Positions 53,633 to 61,350 of a stretch of 64,000 bases of DNA are shown here, one piece after another. This DNA is from CALUTH01 sp964452495 (GTDB lineage Bacteria > Cyanobacteriota > Vampirovibrionia > Gastranaerophilales > Gastranaerophilaceae), in assembly GCA_964452495.1 (NCBI GenBank), contig CAYVMC010000005.1:31993-95992 (forward strand). Direction: 5' to 3'. Under the pieces are notes generated by a model. The model did not search any database. It saw nothing but the letters and a program-made list of their open reading frames with translations, and was not told the DNA's origin. Within the stretch, counting starts at the first letter, position 1, and every line of letters starts with the position of its first letter. Position numbers and translations under genes: made by a program.

Positions 53633-53662
53633 AAAAAAAACCCGCTGACTAATTACAGCGGG
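53633..53662 (-). terminator. Terminator after the phosphohexomutase gene
   Basis: CCCGCTG (from 53662 on the minus strand) pairs with CAGCGGG (to 53641), then a run of eight T follows at 53640-53633. It lies 24 bases after the stop. Confidence 0.88.
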
Positions 53663-53686
53663 CTATAAACTCCTAACTTTATTTTT

Positions 53687-55948
53687 TTAGAAATCGTACT
53701 GAGGAATTACAAAAGGTTCATTATTAGCGCCTTTGTCTACAAAACTCAGATAGTATTCCATTGCTGTTTCTTTTGATTTTTCATAAAATTCTTCAGGCAG
53801 GTACTTTTTATGAAGAAGTGTTCTTTCACCGGAATAATTACCGAGGGTTTTAGCATATTTTGTAATTTCTTCAAGATTATCACCACCTGCGTACGCTTTT
53901 GTTTTTGCATCTGTCCCGGACGGACGAATTTCCACATATTTGTTGTCAAATTCAAGATAAGTTCCATCACCTACAAACTTGATTGTCTTAAGATTGTTAA
54001 ATTCAAGCGTTAAGAATGCATCGTTAAGAATTTCTTTTACATTATCTAATGTAATAATTCCTTCTTTATATCCTATAGCAAGTGATAAATAAAACAAATC
54101 ATTTTTAGTTCTTTGTTTTTCACCTTCCAATTTATCAGCTTTCAACTTTTCAATATCAGGTTCTGATTCATTATAATAAGAAATATCTTCACGTACATCA
54201 TAAATTGATTTAAGATTTCCGGACTCAAAAATATTTTGTAAATATTGTGACATTGTTTCATTATTTTCTTCAAGTTTTGCAGCAAGACAGGATGCAACAA
54301 TAATAGCTTCTGTTGCACTTTTTTCACGCATTGCAATTGCTTTTCTTCCTGCTTTTGATGATATGAGTTCTTCTGCACCCATAATCATTCCGCCAGATTC
54401 TTCTCCACCGAATATTAGCCTTGGCTGAACACCCAGATTTATTTTATTACCAAATACATCTTCAACAATAACTTCTGATTCTGGGTTATTTTTAATCTGA
54501 AGTTCAACTTTTTTCATAATATTGGCAATTTCTTTAAACCCTACAGGAACATTAACCACTCTGACATTATGATGTTTGCCCCATTCATCCCAGGAAAGCG
54601 CAGATGCTGTTGTTTTAATCATAAACCTTGGATAATCATTTAATTTACCATTAGACTTAAGCTGACGTATACGGTATTCCATAAGCATTAAGAAAGACTG
54701 ATTAGCAGTATAAACTGTTAAAATTCTATCTTCATCCAGTTTTATATATGAAATACCAAGTTCATCAAGAGCAAGAATATTTCCTGTTGCTTCTATCTGA
54801 CAAACAGTAAGTCTGTCATGATCTGGATCAGTTATTAAAACAACTGTTCCTAATGGATAAGTTTTTAAAATTTCAGGATAATGTAATGTTTCTATTACAG
54901 GAAAATAATTTTCCCCATTAGATTTTTGTGCAACAACAGTTGCATCAACCGAGTAATCATAAAAAACTTTGTTGCCCTTCGGGTCATGGTCATATTTACC
55001 TATTGAGTGGAAAAATGGGTCTTCTTCCGTATTATTCCATGCAAATTTATCTTCTATTTCAAGCGCATCAAGAACCTTACTCAACGTATTATAAGCACAT
55101 CCGCCAACACACTCTATCATTATTTTATTTTTCATTTTTTTCAAGTGTTCAAGATTAGCAGCTACGCCAGATTTAAGGTATTCAACATACAAATCAATAC
55201 CGTTATTAAGTTTAGTAAGCACAAACTCATCAATAAGCGGATTATTCTCTGCAGCAACCTTTATTTTATAAGAACCTTTTTTTTCAACCTCATCAAATAT
55301 TTCCTGAATTTTATTGACAAATTCAACAGATTCATCAGGCAGATACTGACTGCCTTGATTATTAAGATCTTTTGTTGCAGTTTTAACTGAAATACCATGG
55401 CTTGATGTTATATATTCACCGCCCGCAAGATCCAATTTGAACGCTAAAAATGACGCAAGCCAAATTGGCATTGTTTTTCTATCCTGATTTGTTAATGTTC
55501 TTATTCCCAGAGCAGCTTGTATTCTAGCAATAGCATCAAGATAAAGCGCAGAATTATATCTGACTTCGCTTCCTGCAAGTTTCACAATTTGGCTATCAGG
55601 ATACTTTTCTTTAAGCACAAGCCCCTTAGCTAAGGTAGCAAGTACAATGCCTACAAGATTTATAGGAAATCTTGTATCCTGCGGGTAAAGTATATTTTGA
55701 GGTCCTCTTATTCCTGCTGTTGACACACGTGCTTCTTTCGCATAATTCTCAAACCATTCTTTTAAGTTCAACCCTTTGGGATTTTTCTTAGCATCGTATG
55801 GATATAAATACTCTTTTTTAAGTGTAAAAACAAATTCACCTTTATTGCTAAAATCAATAATATCAAGTTTTTTAACATAATCAGGTGTTTTATCAAACAC
55901 ACTTTTAAACAGTTCATTTTCTAATTCACAAGATGCTGCTCTTGTCAT
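53687..55948 (-). CDS. Divergent phosphoglucomutase/phosphomannomutase family protein, 753 residues
   Basis: Alpha-D-phosphohexomutase with all four active-site regions, but altered: ITSSHGISV in place of TASHNP (the phosphoserine loop), DPDHDRLTV for the metal loop (D-x-D-x-D-R kept), FGGEESGG instead of GEESGH for the sugar loop, and RPSGTDAK instead of RPSGTE for the phosphate loop. At 753 residues it is much longer than the usual 450-580, with extra length between the metal and sugar loops and at both ends. It probably interconverts glucose 1- and 6-phosphate or a related sugar, but specificity cannot be given. It is monocistronic with its own terminator. Confidence 0.8.
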   Translation of the reverse strand: MTRAASCELENELFKSVFDKTPDYVKKLDIIDFSNKGEFVFTLKKEYLYPYDAKKNPKGLNLKEWFENYAKEARVSTAGIRGPQNILYPQDTRFPINLVGIVLATLAKGLVLKEKYPDSQIVKLAGSEVRYNSALYLDAIARIQAALGIRTLTNQDRKTMPIWLASFLAFKLDLAGGEYITSSHGISVKTATKDLNNQGSQYLPDESVEFVNKIQEIFDEVEKKGSYKIKVAAENNPLIDEFVLTKLNNGIDLYVEYLKSGVAANLEHLKKMKNKIMIECVGGCAYNTLSKVLDALEIEDKFAWNNTEEDPFFHSIGKYDHDPKGNKVFYDYSVDATVVAQKSNGENYFPVIETLHYPEILKTYPLGTVVLITDPDHDRLTVCQIEATGNILALDELGISYIKLDEDRILTVYTANQSFLMLMEYRIRQLKSNGKLNDYPRFMIKTTASALSWDEWGKHHNVRVVNVPVGFKEIANIMKKVELQIKNNPESEVIVEDVFGNKINLGVQPRLIFGGEESGGMIMGAEELISSKAGRKAIAMREKSATEAIIVASCLAAKLEENNETMSQYLQNIFESGNLKSIYDVREDISYYNESEPDIEKLKADKLEGEKQRTKNDLFYLSLAIGYKEGIITLDNVKEILNDAFLTLEFNNLKTIKFVGDGTYLEFDNKYVEIRPSGTDAKTKAYAGGDNLEEITKYAKTLGNYSGERTLLHKKYLPEEFYEKSKETAMEYYLSFVDKGANNEPFVIPQYDF

Positions 55949-56075
55949 AATTAAATCCTCTCACTTTCGGCTGACTAAATAATACTATACTATAAATATA
56001 TTTAAAAATAAACAACTTTTAATATTTATAGTTATCAAACATGCAGTTAAAATTATATATATTATATTTTAATGT

Positions 56076-56573
56076 TTAAAGTGCAAAATCACCATGTTTT
56101 TTTATATGCTCAATTAAACCGCCATCATCAAGAAGTTTAACCATAACATCAGGCAGCGGCTGTATTTGAATAATTGTACCTTTGGTAAGATTATTTATTA
56201 CACCGGATTTTATATCCAAATCAAGTTCATCGCCTGCATCAATACCATCAGTATCACATTCTATAGCAAGAAGACCAATATTTATTGCATTTCTATAAAA
56301 AATTCGTGCAAAACTTTTAGCCAGTACGGCACCTACACCAGCAATTTTTATAATTTGCGGGGCATGTTCACGTGAAGAACCAAGCCCAAAATTTGAACCG
56401 GCAACAACAAAATCACCTTTTTTCATGTTTTTCGCAAAATTTTCATCTGCATCTTCCAGCACATGTTTTGCAAACTCGATTAAGTCAGAACGTAAATGAT
56501 ATAAACGTCCGGGAGCTATGTGGTCTGTTGATATATCATCTCCGAATTTAAAAGCTTTACCGGTTAATCCCAT
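56076..56573 (-). CDS. leuD: 3-isopropylmalate dehydratase small subunit family protein
   Basis: 165-residue aconitase swivel domain. FKFGDDISTDHIAPGRL and the substrate-binding loop GSNFGLGSSREHAPQ are clear, and the short length matches archaeal-type LeuD or homoaconitase small subunits. The large Fe-S subunit (leuC) and other leu genes are absent here, so the partner is elsewhere and the exact substrate (isopropylmalate or a homologue) is uncertain. Confidence 0.82.
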   Translation of the reverse strand: MGLTGKAFKFGDDISTDHIAPGRLYHLRSDLIEFAKHVLEDADENFAKNMKKGDFVVAGSNFGLGSSREHAPQIIKIAGVGAVLAKSFARIFYRNAINIGLLAIECDTDGIDAGDELDLDIKSGVINNLTKGTIIQIQPLPDVMVKLLDDGGLIEHIKKHGDFAL

Positions 56574-56663
56574 TTTTAATCCTCTCTTTACCTATCAATT
56601 ATATTACAGTAAAACAAATTGTTTAACTTATTTTTGATAAACTTTAATTTTTATAATTACAAG

Positions 56664-57779
56664 TTAAACTCTGAGTTGAACAGGCATAATCAGATACAGG
56701 TAATCTTCTTCACTCTTTGGTCTGAGTACAGCTGCAGATAAATTCGTATTCATTTGTATCAAAACTTCTTCAACTTCCGCAATTTTTAAGAAATCAAGAA
56801 GATAACGATAATTAAAAGCAATGAGCATATCTTCTCCGCTGTAAGATATTTCTATTTTATCCTCACTTGCACCCGCATCCGGTGTATCTGCATTCATTTT
56901 TAAAATCCCGTCGGTAAACTCAAATTTTACTATACTTGTTTTTTCATCAATCATAGTCGATACAATTTCAAGTGCAGAAATAAGCTTATCACGATTGACT
57001 AATGCCTGCTTAGTAAAACTGGCAGGTATTAACTGATTATACTTAGGATACTGACCTTCCATTAATCTTGATATGAGTTTTGTAGTGCATGTTTTAAATA
57101 TTATTCTTGATTTTTCTTTTGAAATTGTTACATTTTCATCTTCAACATAAGATGTCATTCTGATAAACTCCGATAGTATTTTGGACGGAACTATCATAGA
57201 AAAATCTTTATTTTCATCATTTTTAACAAATTCTTTTGCCCTTGCCAGCCTGTTGCCGTCAGTAGAGGCCATTTCAAGAATTTTATCATTTATTGAACAT
57301 ATTACACCTGATAAAAGATTATTAGTTTCATATCCAGCCGCCGCAAAACTTGTCATTTTTGCACAAGTAACAAAAGGTTTCATTTCTATTTCAATAGATT
57401 CACTTTCTGTAATTTCATCTTCTATAACAGGAAATTCTGATGCTGAAATACCTATAATATCAAATTTAGATTTTCCGCTTGTAATAAGTGCTATATTATC
57501 TTCATTTATTTCAAAATTAACAGGTGCGTTACCCAGTCTTGAAATAATATCTGAAAGTCTTTTAGCAGGAAGTGTTATTTTACCTTCTTTTTCAACCTGA
57601 CAATTTATAGTTGTAACAACTGTTAAATCAAAGCTTGTTGCCGATAGTTTTAGAGCATCCGATGAAACACTTTCTATAAGTACATTTGCAAGAACAGGCT
57701 GTAAACCTTTCGGAACAGTTGCACGTTCAACTATTTTAAGACCGTTTAATATAACATCTTTCTCTACCGAAAACTTCAT
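56664..57779 (-). CDS. dnaN: DNA polymerase III sliding clamp (beta)
   Basis: 371 residues forming the dimeric ring that tethers the polymerase. The start MKFSVEKDVILNGLKIV, the internal three-fold repeat pattern and the C-terminal LIMPVQLRV identify it. I use ATG 57779, with AAGGAG at good spacing, rather than the GTG at 57782. dnaA lies upstream with one gene between. Confidence 0.96.
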   Translation of the reverse strand: MKFSVEKDVILNGLKIVERATVPKGLQPVLANVLIESVSSDALKLSATSFDLTVVTTINCQVEKEGKITLPAKRLSDIISRLGNAPVNFEINEDNIALITSGKSKFDIIGISASEFPVIEDEITESESIEIEMKPFVTCAKMTSFAAAGYETNNLLSGVICSINDKILEMASTDGNRLARAKEFVKNDENKDFSMIVPSKILSEFIRMTSYVEDENVTISKEKSRIIFKTCTTKLISRLMEGQYPKYNQLIPASFTKQALVNRDKLISALEIVSTMIDEKTSIVKFEFTDGILKMNADTPDAGASEDKIEISYSGEDMLIAFNYRYLLDFLKIAEVEEVLIQMNTNLSAAVLRPKSEEDYLYLIMPVQLRV

Positions 57780-57834
57780 CACTTATACTCCTTCATCAAA
57801 CTTGTAATTCTTGTTATGATTGGAAACTATTAAA

Positions 57835-57843
57835 TTATCCACT
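57835..57843. promoter_or_regulatory. DnaA-box-like site upstream of dnaN
   Basis: TTATCCACT matches the consensus TTATCCACA at eight of nine positions, about 56 bp before dnaN. A single box is weak evidence for an origin but could link dnaN expression to DnaA. Confidence 0.35.
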
Positions 57844-57969
57844 TACCAGATTTTTATCCCTGTAACGGAAAAATCACTTCCCCTTTATACGTAAGGTCGA
57901 AAATACAAATCTAGCATTTTCTCAAACCTTTTTTACTTAATAAATTATAGTACAAAATTAAAAAATATA

Positions 57970-58668
57970 CTATAAGTTTAATTTATACCCGCCTCCATAA
58001 ACCGTTTCAATATATTTTTTACCATCAGATACTTTATCAATTTTACTTCTTAAATGTCTTATGTGTACTCTTATTGTTTCAAGGTTATCGTCAGGCTCGT
58101 ATCCCCAGATATCTTTAAGAAGTTTTGCACCGGCAACAATAGTTCCATGATTTTGAAATAGTACATTAAATATATCAAATTCAATTGGTGTAAGCTTTTG
58201 GATTTTATCATTAATTTTTACACTGTAATTTTCAGGTAAAATAGTTATTTCTTTATAAGTTAAAAGTTCTTTTGTTGCTGCTGATTTAGGTATTTTATCT
58301 GAACGCTTGAGGAGCGCTCTTATTCTAACCATTAATTCTTCAATCTCAAATGGTTTGCACAAATAATCATCAACACCTGTATCAAAACCTTTTACTTTAT
58401 CATTTAATTGTGACAAAGCTGTAAGCATAATAATAGGTGTATCAGCTATTTCCGGACATTGCCTGATACGCTGTGCAACAGTAAATCCATCTACTTCAGG
58501 CATCATTACATCTAGAACTATACAGGATGGTTCTTCTTGTTTTGCAGTCTGAAATCCGTCTATACCGTTAAAACATTGAATAACATTGTAACCTGCAAGT
58601 TCAAGATTTATTTTTATAAGCTCATTTATTGCTTTATCGTCATCTACTACCAGTATTTTATTTGCCAT
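57970..58668 (-). CDS. Response regulator, OmpR/PhoB family (RpaB-like)
   Basis: 232 residues. The receiver domain has the acidic pocket VVDDD, the phosphoacceptor Asp in IVLDVMMPEVDGF near residue 53, Thr in IIMLTAL and Lys in CKPFEIEEL. The winged-helix DNA-binding domain ends VYGGGYKLNL, with the recognition helix near NLETIRVHIRHLRSKI. The sequence style resembles the cyanobacterial regulator RpaB. No histidine kinase is adjacent. Three TTTTGACA elements lie upstream. It sits between dnaA and dnaN. Confidence 0.88.
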   Translation of the reverse strand: MANKILVVDDDKAINELIKINLELAGYNVIQCFNGIDGFQTAKQEEPSCIVLDVMMPEVDGFTVAQRIRQCPEIADTPIIMLTALSQLNDKVKGFDTGVDDYLCKPFEIEELMVRIRALLKRSDKIPKSAATKELLTYKEITILPENYSVKINDKIQKLTPIEFDIFNVLFQNHGTIVAGAKLLKDIWGYEPDDNLETIRVHIRHLRSKIDKVSDGKKYIETVYGGGYKLNL

Positions 58669-59084
58669 ATCAATTATTATTGTAGAAAAAATGTAAATAA
58701 TTGTCTATAAGTTGTTTTATAATGTAGAGAACTTTTGTTTTATTTTAAAAATAGGAAAATTTTAACATGTTTTTGACATCTTTTGACAATCTTTTTATAC
58801 AAAATTCTACAATCTTTTGACAATAAAAATTATTGATATTACTTAATTTAAGGCTTTATTCTACAAAAAATGTTTACTTATTATGACGATTATTATTTTA
58901 AATAATTAATTAATTAAATAATTAAATAATTAAATAATAAATAATATATGTAGAAAAATCTTTTAAGTTAAGTAATTTTTTATCAACTAATTTGCATAAT
59001 AAATATATTATTCATTATTTTTATCCAGTAATAGTATTTAGTAATTATTGCAGCTTATCTATGGTTTATTAATACAGTACTTTT
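58669..59084. other. Very AT-rich 416-bp gap next to dnaA, candidate replication origin
   Basis: The gap lies between dnaA and the response regulator. It holds a 61-bp run without G or C (58889-58949), including AATTAAAT three times in tandem (58912-58935), which would melt easily. Weak DnaA-like sites (TTATCAACT near 58980, TTATCCAGT near 59020) are nearby. The other end holds TTTTGACA repeats. No gene is seen. Confidence 0.4.
58771..58822 (+). promoter_or_regulatory. TTTTGACA direct repeats upstream of the response regulator
   Basis: TTTTGACA occurs at 58771-58778, 58781-58788 and 58815-58822. The first two are 10 bp apart, one helical turn, as expected for tandem binding of OmpR-family dimers (the cyanobacterial HLR1 site is a similar 10-bp direct repeat of TTTACA). 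It is a candidate autoregulatory site. Confidence 0.45.
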
Positions 59085-60479
59085 TTAAACACATTCAAGC
59101 TTTAATACTTGCTTTATTTCTCTTAAATCTTCTCTTAAACGACGGTCTGTAACAAGTTCCTGTTTTATTTTTTCATAAGAAAATAACATTGTAGGATGTT
59201 TTTTTTCAAAAAATTCACCAATATTCACATAACTCATTCCGGTAGTTTCTCGTGTTAAATAGACTGCTACTTGTCTTGAAAGTGATATAGTCTGTGAACG
59301 TTGTGTACTTTTTAAATCTTTTAATGTTACATTATAGTAATCTGCGCAAACTTTAGCTATTTCATCAATAGTTATTTTCTTTTTGTTTTCTTCGCATTTA
59401 AGTGTTGACTTTGCAAACTCAAGAGTAATAGGTACATTACTTATGTTTGCATAAGCAGATACTTTATTGAATACACCTTCAAGTTCCCGTACATTATCAC
59501 AGAAATTTTTTGCAATGTATTCGCAAACATCATCCGGAATTTCTATTCTTTCGTTTGAAGCAAGATTTTTTAATATAGCAACTCTTGTTTCAAAGTCAGG
59601 AGGTTGTAAATCAACTATAATTCCCATTTCAAATCTGGAACGCAGTCTGTCTGTGAGTGTAGGAATATCTTTAGGAAGACGATCCGAGGTTATAACAATT
59701 TGTTTATTCTTATTGTAGAGAGTATCAAAAGTGTGGAAAATTTCTTCCATTGTTCTTTCTTTAGATTCAACAAATTGAATATCATCAATAAGAAGAATAT
59801 CAATATTTCTGTACTTTTGACGGAATTTTGACATTCGTTCCGTTGCATTACCGCCCATTCTCAGGTTGTTTATAAGTTCATTTACATATTCTTCTGTTTT
59901 TATGTATCTTATTTTCATTTTAGGGTAATGTGTAATAATATAATGCCCGATAGCCTGCATTAAGTGGGTTTTGCCTAATCCGGAACCGCCGTAAATAAAT
60001 AAAGGATTAAATTTTTTGCAGGGATCTTTTGCAACCTCAAAGGCAACAGCATGTGCCATTTTGTTATTTTCACCAACTACAAAGTTTTCAAATTTATATT
60101 TAAGATTTAAGTTGGCTGCTGATTGCATTATTGCAAGATTGTCCATTGCACGTTCGCGTGTCTCTTTATCAAAATATTTTTTGTTAAGCTTTTCTGTTTG
60201 TTTTTTAAGTTCTTCTGATTTTTTTGAATCAACAATAATATCAAATTTTATATCTTTGCCTGTTACAGCTTTAAACGCATCAGTTATTTGTTTATAATGG
60301 TGTTTTTTTATTATCTGTACAGCAAAAGATGCACCTGTCAGAAATGTAATTTTATCATCCTCAAATCCTACAGGCTCAAGAGGCATTATCCAAGGGTAAG
60401 ATGTTTCAGGAACTGTTTTCTTTAATTCCTCTTTTACACTATCCCAAATTTCGACTGCTTCATTAACTATTGTTCCCAT
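59085..60479 (-). CDS. dnaA: Chromosomal replication initiator protein
   Basis: 464-residue AAA+ initiator. Domain I is at the N-terminus (EIWDSVKEELKKTVP), Walker A is FIYGGSGLGKTHLMQ, Walker B ILLIDDIQF, sensor 1 IVITSDRLP, and the C-terminal DnaA-box helix-turn-helix region contains SRQVAVYLTRE and the KKHPTMLFSYEKIKQE signature, close to the canonical 'GRDHSTVl'. I use ATG 60479. An in-frame ATG at 60515 adds 12 residues. Neither has a clear ribosome site. Confidence 0.96.
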   Translation of the reverse strand: MGTIVNEAVEIWDSVKEELKKTVPETSYPWIMPLEPVGFEDDKITFLTGASFAVQIIKKHHYKQITDAFKAVTGKDIKFDIIVDSKKSEELKKQTEKLNKKYFDKETRERAMDNLAIMQSAANLNLKYKFENFVVGENNKMAHAVAFEVAKDPCKKFNPLFIYGGSGLGKTHLMQAIGHYIITHYPKMKIRYIKTEEYVNELINNLRMGGNATERMSKFRQKYRNIDILLIDDIQFVESKERTMEEIFHTFDTLYNKNKQIVITSDRLPKDIPTLTDRLRSRFEMGIIVDLQPPDFETRVAILKNLASNERIEIPDDVCEYIAKNFCDNVRELEGVFNKVSAYANISNVPITLEFAKSTLKCEENKKKITIDEIAKVCADYYNVTLKDLKSTQRSQTISLSRQVAVYLTRETTGMSYVNIGEFFEKKHPTMLFSYEKIKQELVTDRRLREDLREIKQVLKLECV

Positions 60480-60543
60480 ATACTTTATGATACTAAAATC
60501 ATAATTATCATGCAAAAGATTATTAACTTTTATATAGTTGAAT

Positions 60544-61350
60544 TTATAGTAATATCGGATTATTTTTTATATTATAAAATAAATTACCTGATACCTTGAA
60601 TTGTTCGGGATTTGCACTTACTACAAATTCCTCATTTCCCTCATCTTTTGATAAATTATTCAGTTCTTTTTCTATCAAATCTTGTTTTATAAATTCTGTA
60701 AAAAACATAGCTGGGTCTATAAAGATACTGCTATTAGCGAGTTTAGAAAGCATGCCTGTAAGGAAAGGATAATGCGTGCAGCCAAGAACTATTTTTTCTG
60801 GTTTGTTTACCATAAGTTTATCAAAGTATTTTTTTACAAGTTCTATACTTTCCTTATTTTCAAAACTCTTATTTTCAACAATTTCAACCCATCCGGGGCA
60901 TGCTTGTGTATAAATTTTTATGTCCGGATTATACTTTTTTATTTCTTTTTCGTAAACACCTGATTTAACTGTTGCTGATGTTGCAAAAATGCCCATACTT
61001 TTTATATTTAATCCTGCAAGAATTTTTGCTGATGATTGGATAATTGGATATACTTGAAAGTCATAATTATTTTTTAACTCTTCGTATGCTACGGCAGAAG
61101 TTGTATTACAGGCAAGTACTGCTGCTTTTACATTTCTTGACTTGAAATAATTGAGAATTGTTTTTAGGTACTCGATAATTTCTTCTTTCGATTTTGAACC
61201 GTAAGGAACATTTTTTAAATCTCCGTAGTAAATGGTATTTTCTGCAGGCATAATTTGTTTAAATTTTGCAAATACAGATAAACCGCCAACTCCCGAGTCA
61301 CAAAATCCAACGGGCAAATCTCTGTTATTTTTTTGAATTAATGTACTCAA
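60544..61350 (-). CDS. murI: Glutamate racemase, TTG start
   Basis: 268-residue enzyme making D-glutamate for peptidoglycan. Catalytic Cys are in LACNTTSAVAYE and LGCTHYPFLTG, and the N-terminal GFCDSGVGGLSV is intact. The likely start is TTG 61350, with GAGGG well placed upstream and inside the 3' end of the amidase gene, so both wall enzymes are coupled. Confidence 0.93.
   Translation of the reverse strand: MSTLIQKNNRDLPVGFCDSGVGGLSVFAKFKQIMPAENTIYYGDLKNVPYGSKSKEEIIEYLKTILNYFKSRNVKAAVLACNTTSAVAYEELKNNYDFQVYPIIQSSAKILAGLNIKSMGIFATSATVKSGVYEKEIKKYNPDIKIYTQACPGWVEIVENKSFENKESIELVKKYFDKLMVNKPEKIVLGCTHYPFLTGMLSKLANSSIFIDPAMFFTEFIKQDLIEKELNNLSKDEGNEEFVVSANPEQFKVSGNLFYNIKNNPILL

Larger units (their letters stand above)
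53300..53686. other. 387-bp gap holding two terminators and a possible small RNA
   Basis: The gap lies between pgm (upstream) and cdd (downstream) on the minus strand. It contains the pgm terminator (53641-53662) and a second terminator (53465-53494) with nothing coding between them. I see no reading frame of note. The stretch between them is a candidate independent transcript. Confidence 0.5.

Noticed and set aside
54142..54378. Minus-strand 78-codon frame inside the phosphohexomutase gene
   Set aside because: Overlaps the coding frame of a clear enzyme, Lys/Gln-rich frame shadow.
58771..58822. TTTTGACA repeats as -35 boxes of plus-strand promoters
   Set aside because: No matching -10 at 16-18 bp, and transcripts would run antisense into dnaA. 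A regulator-binding site fits better.
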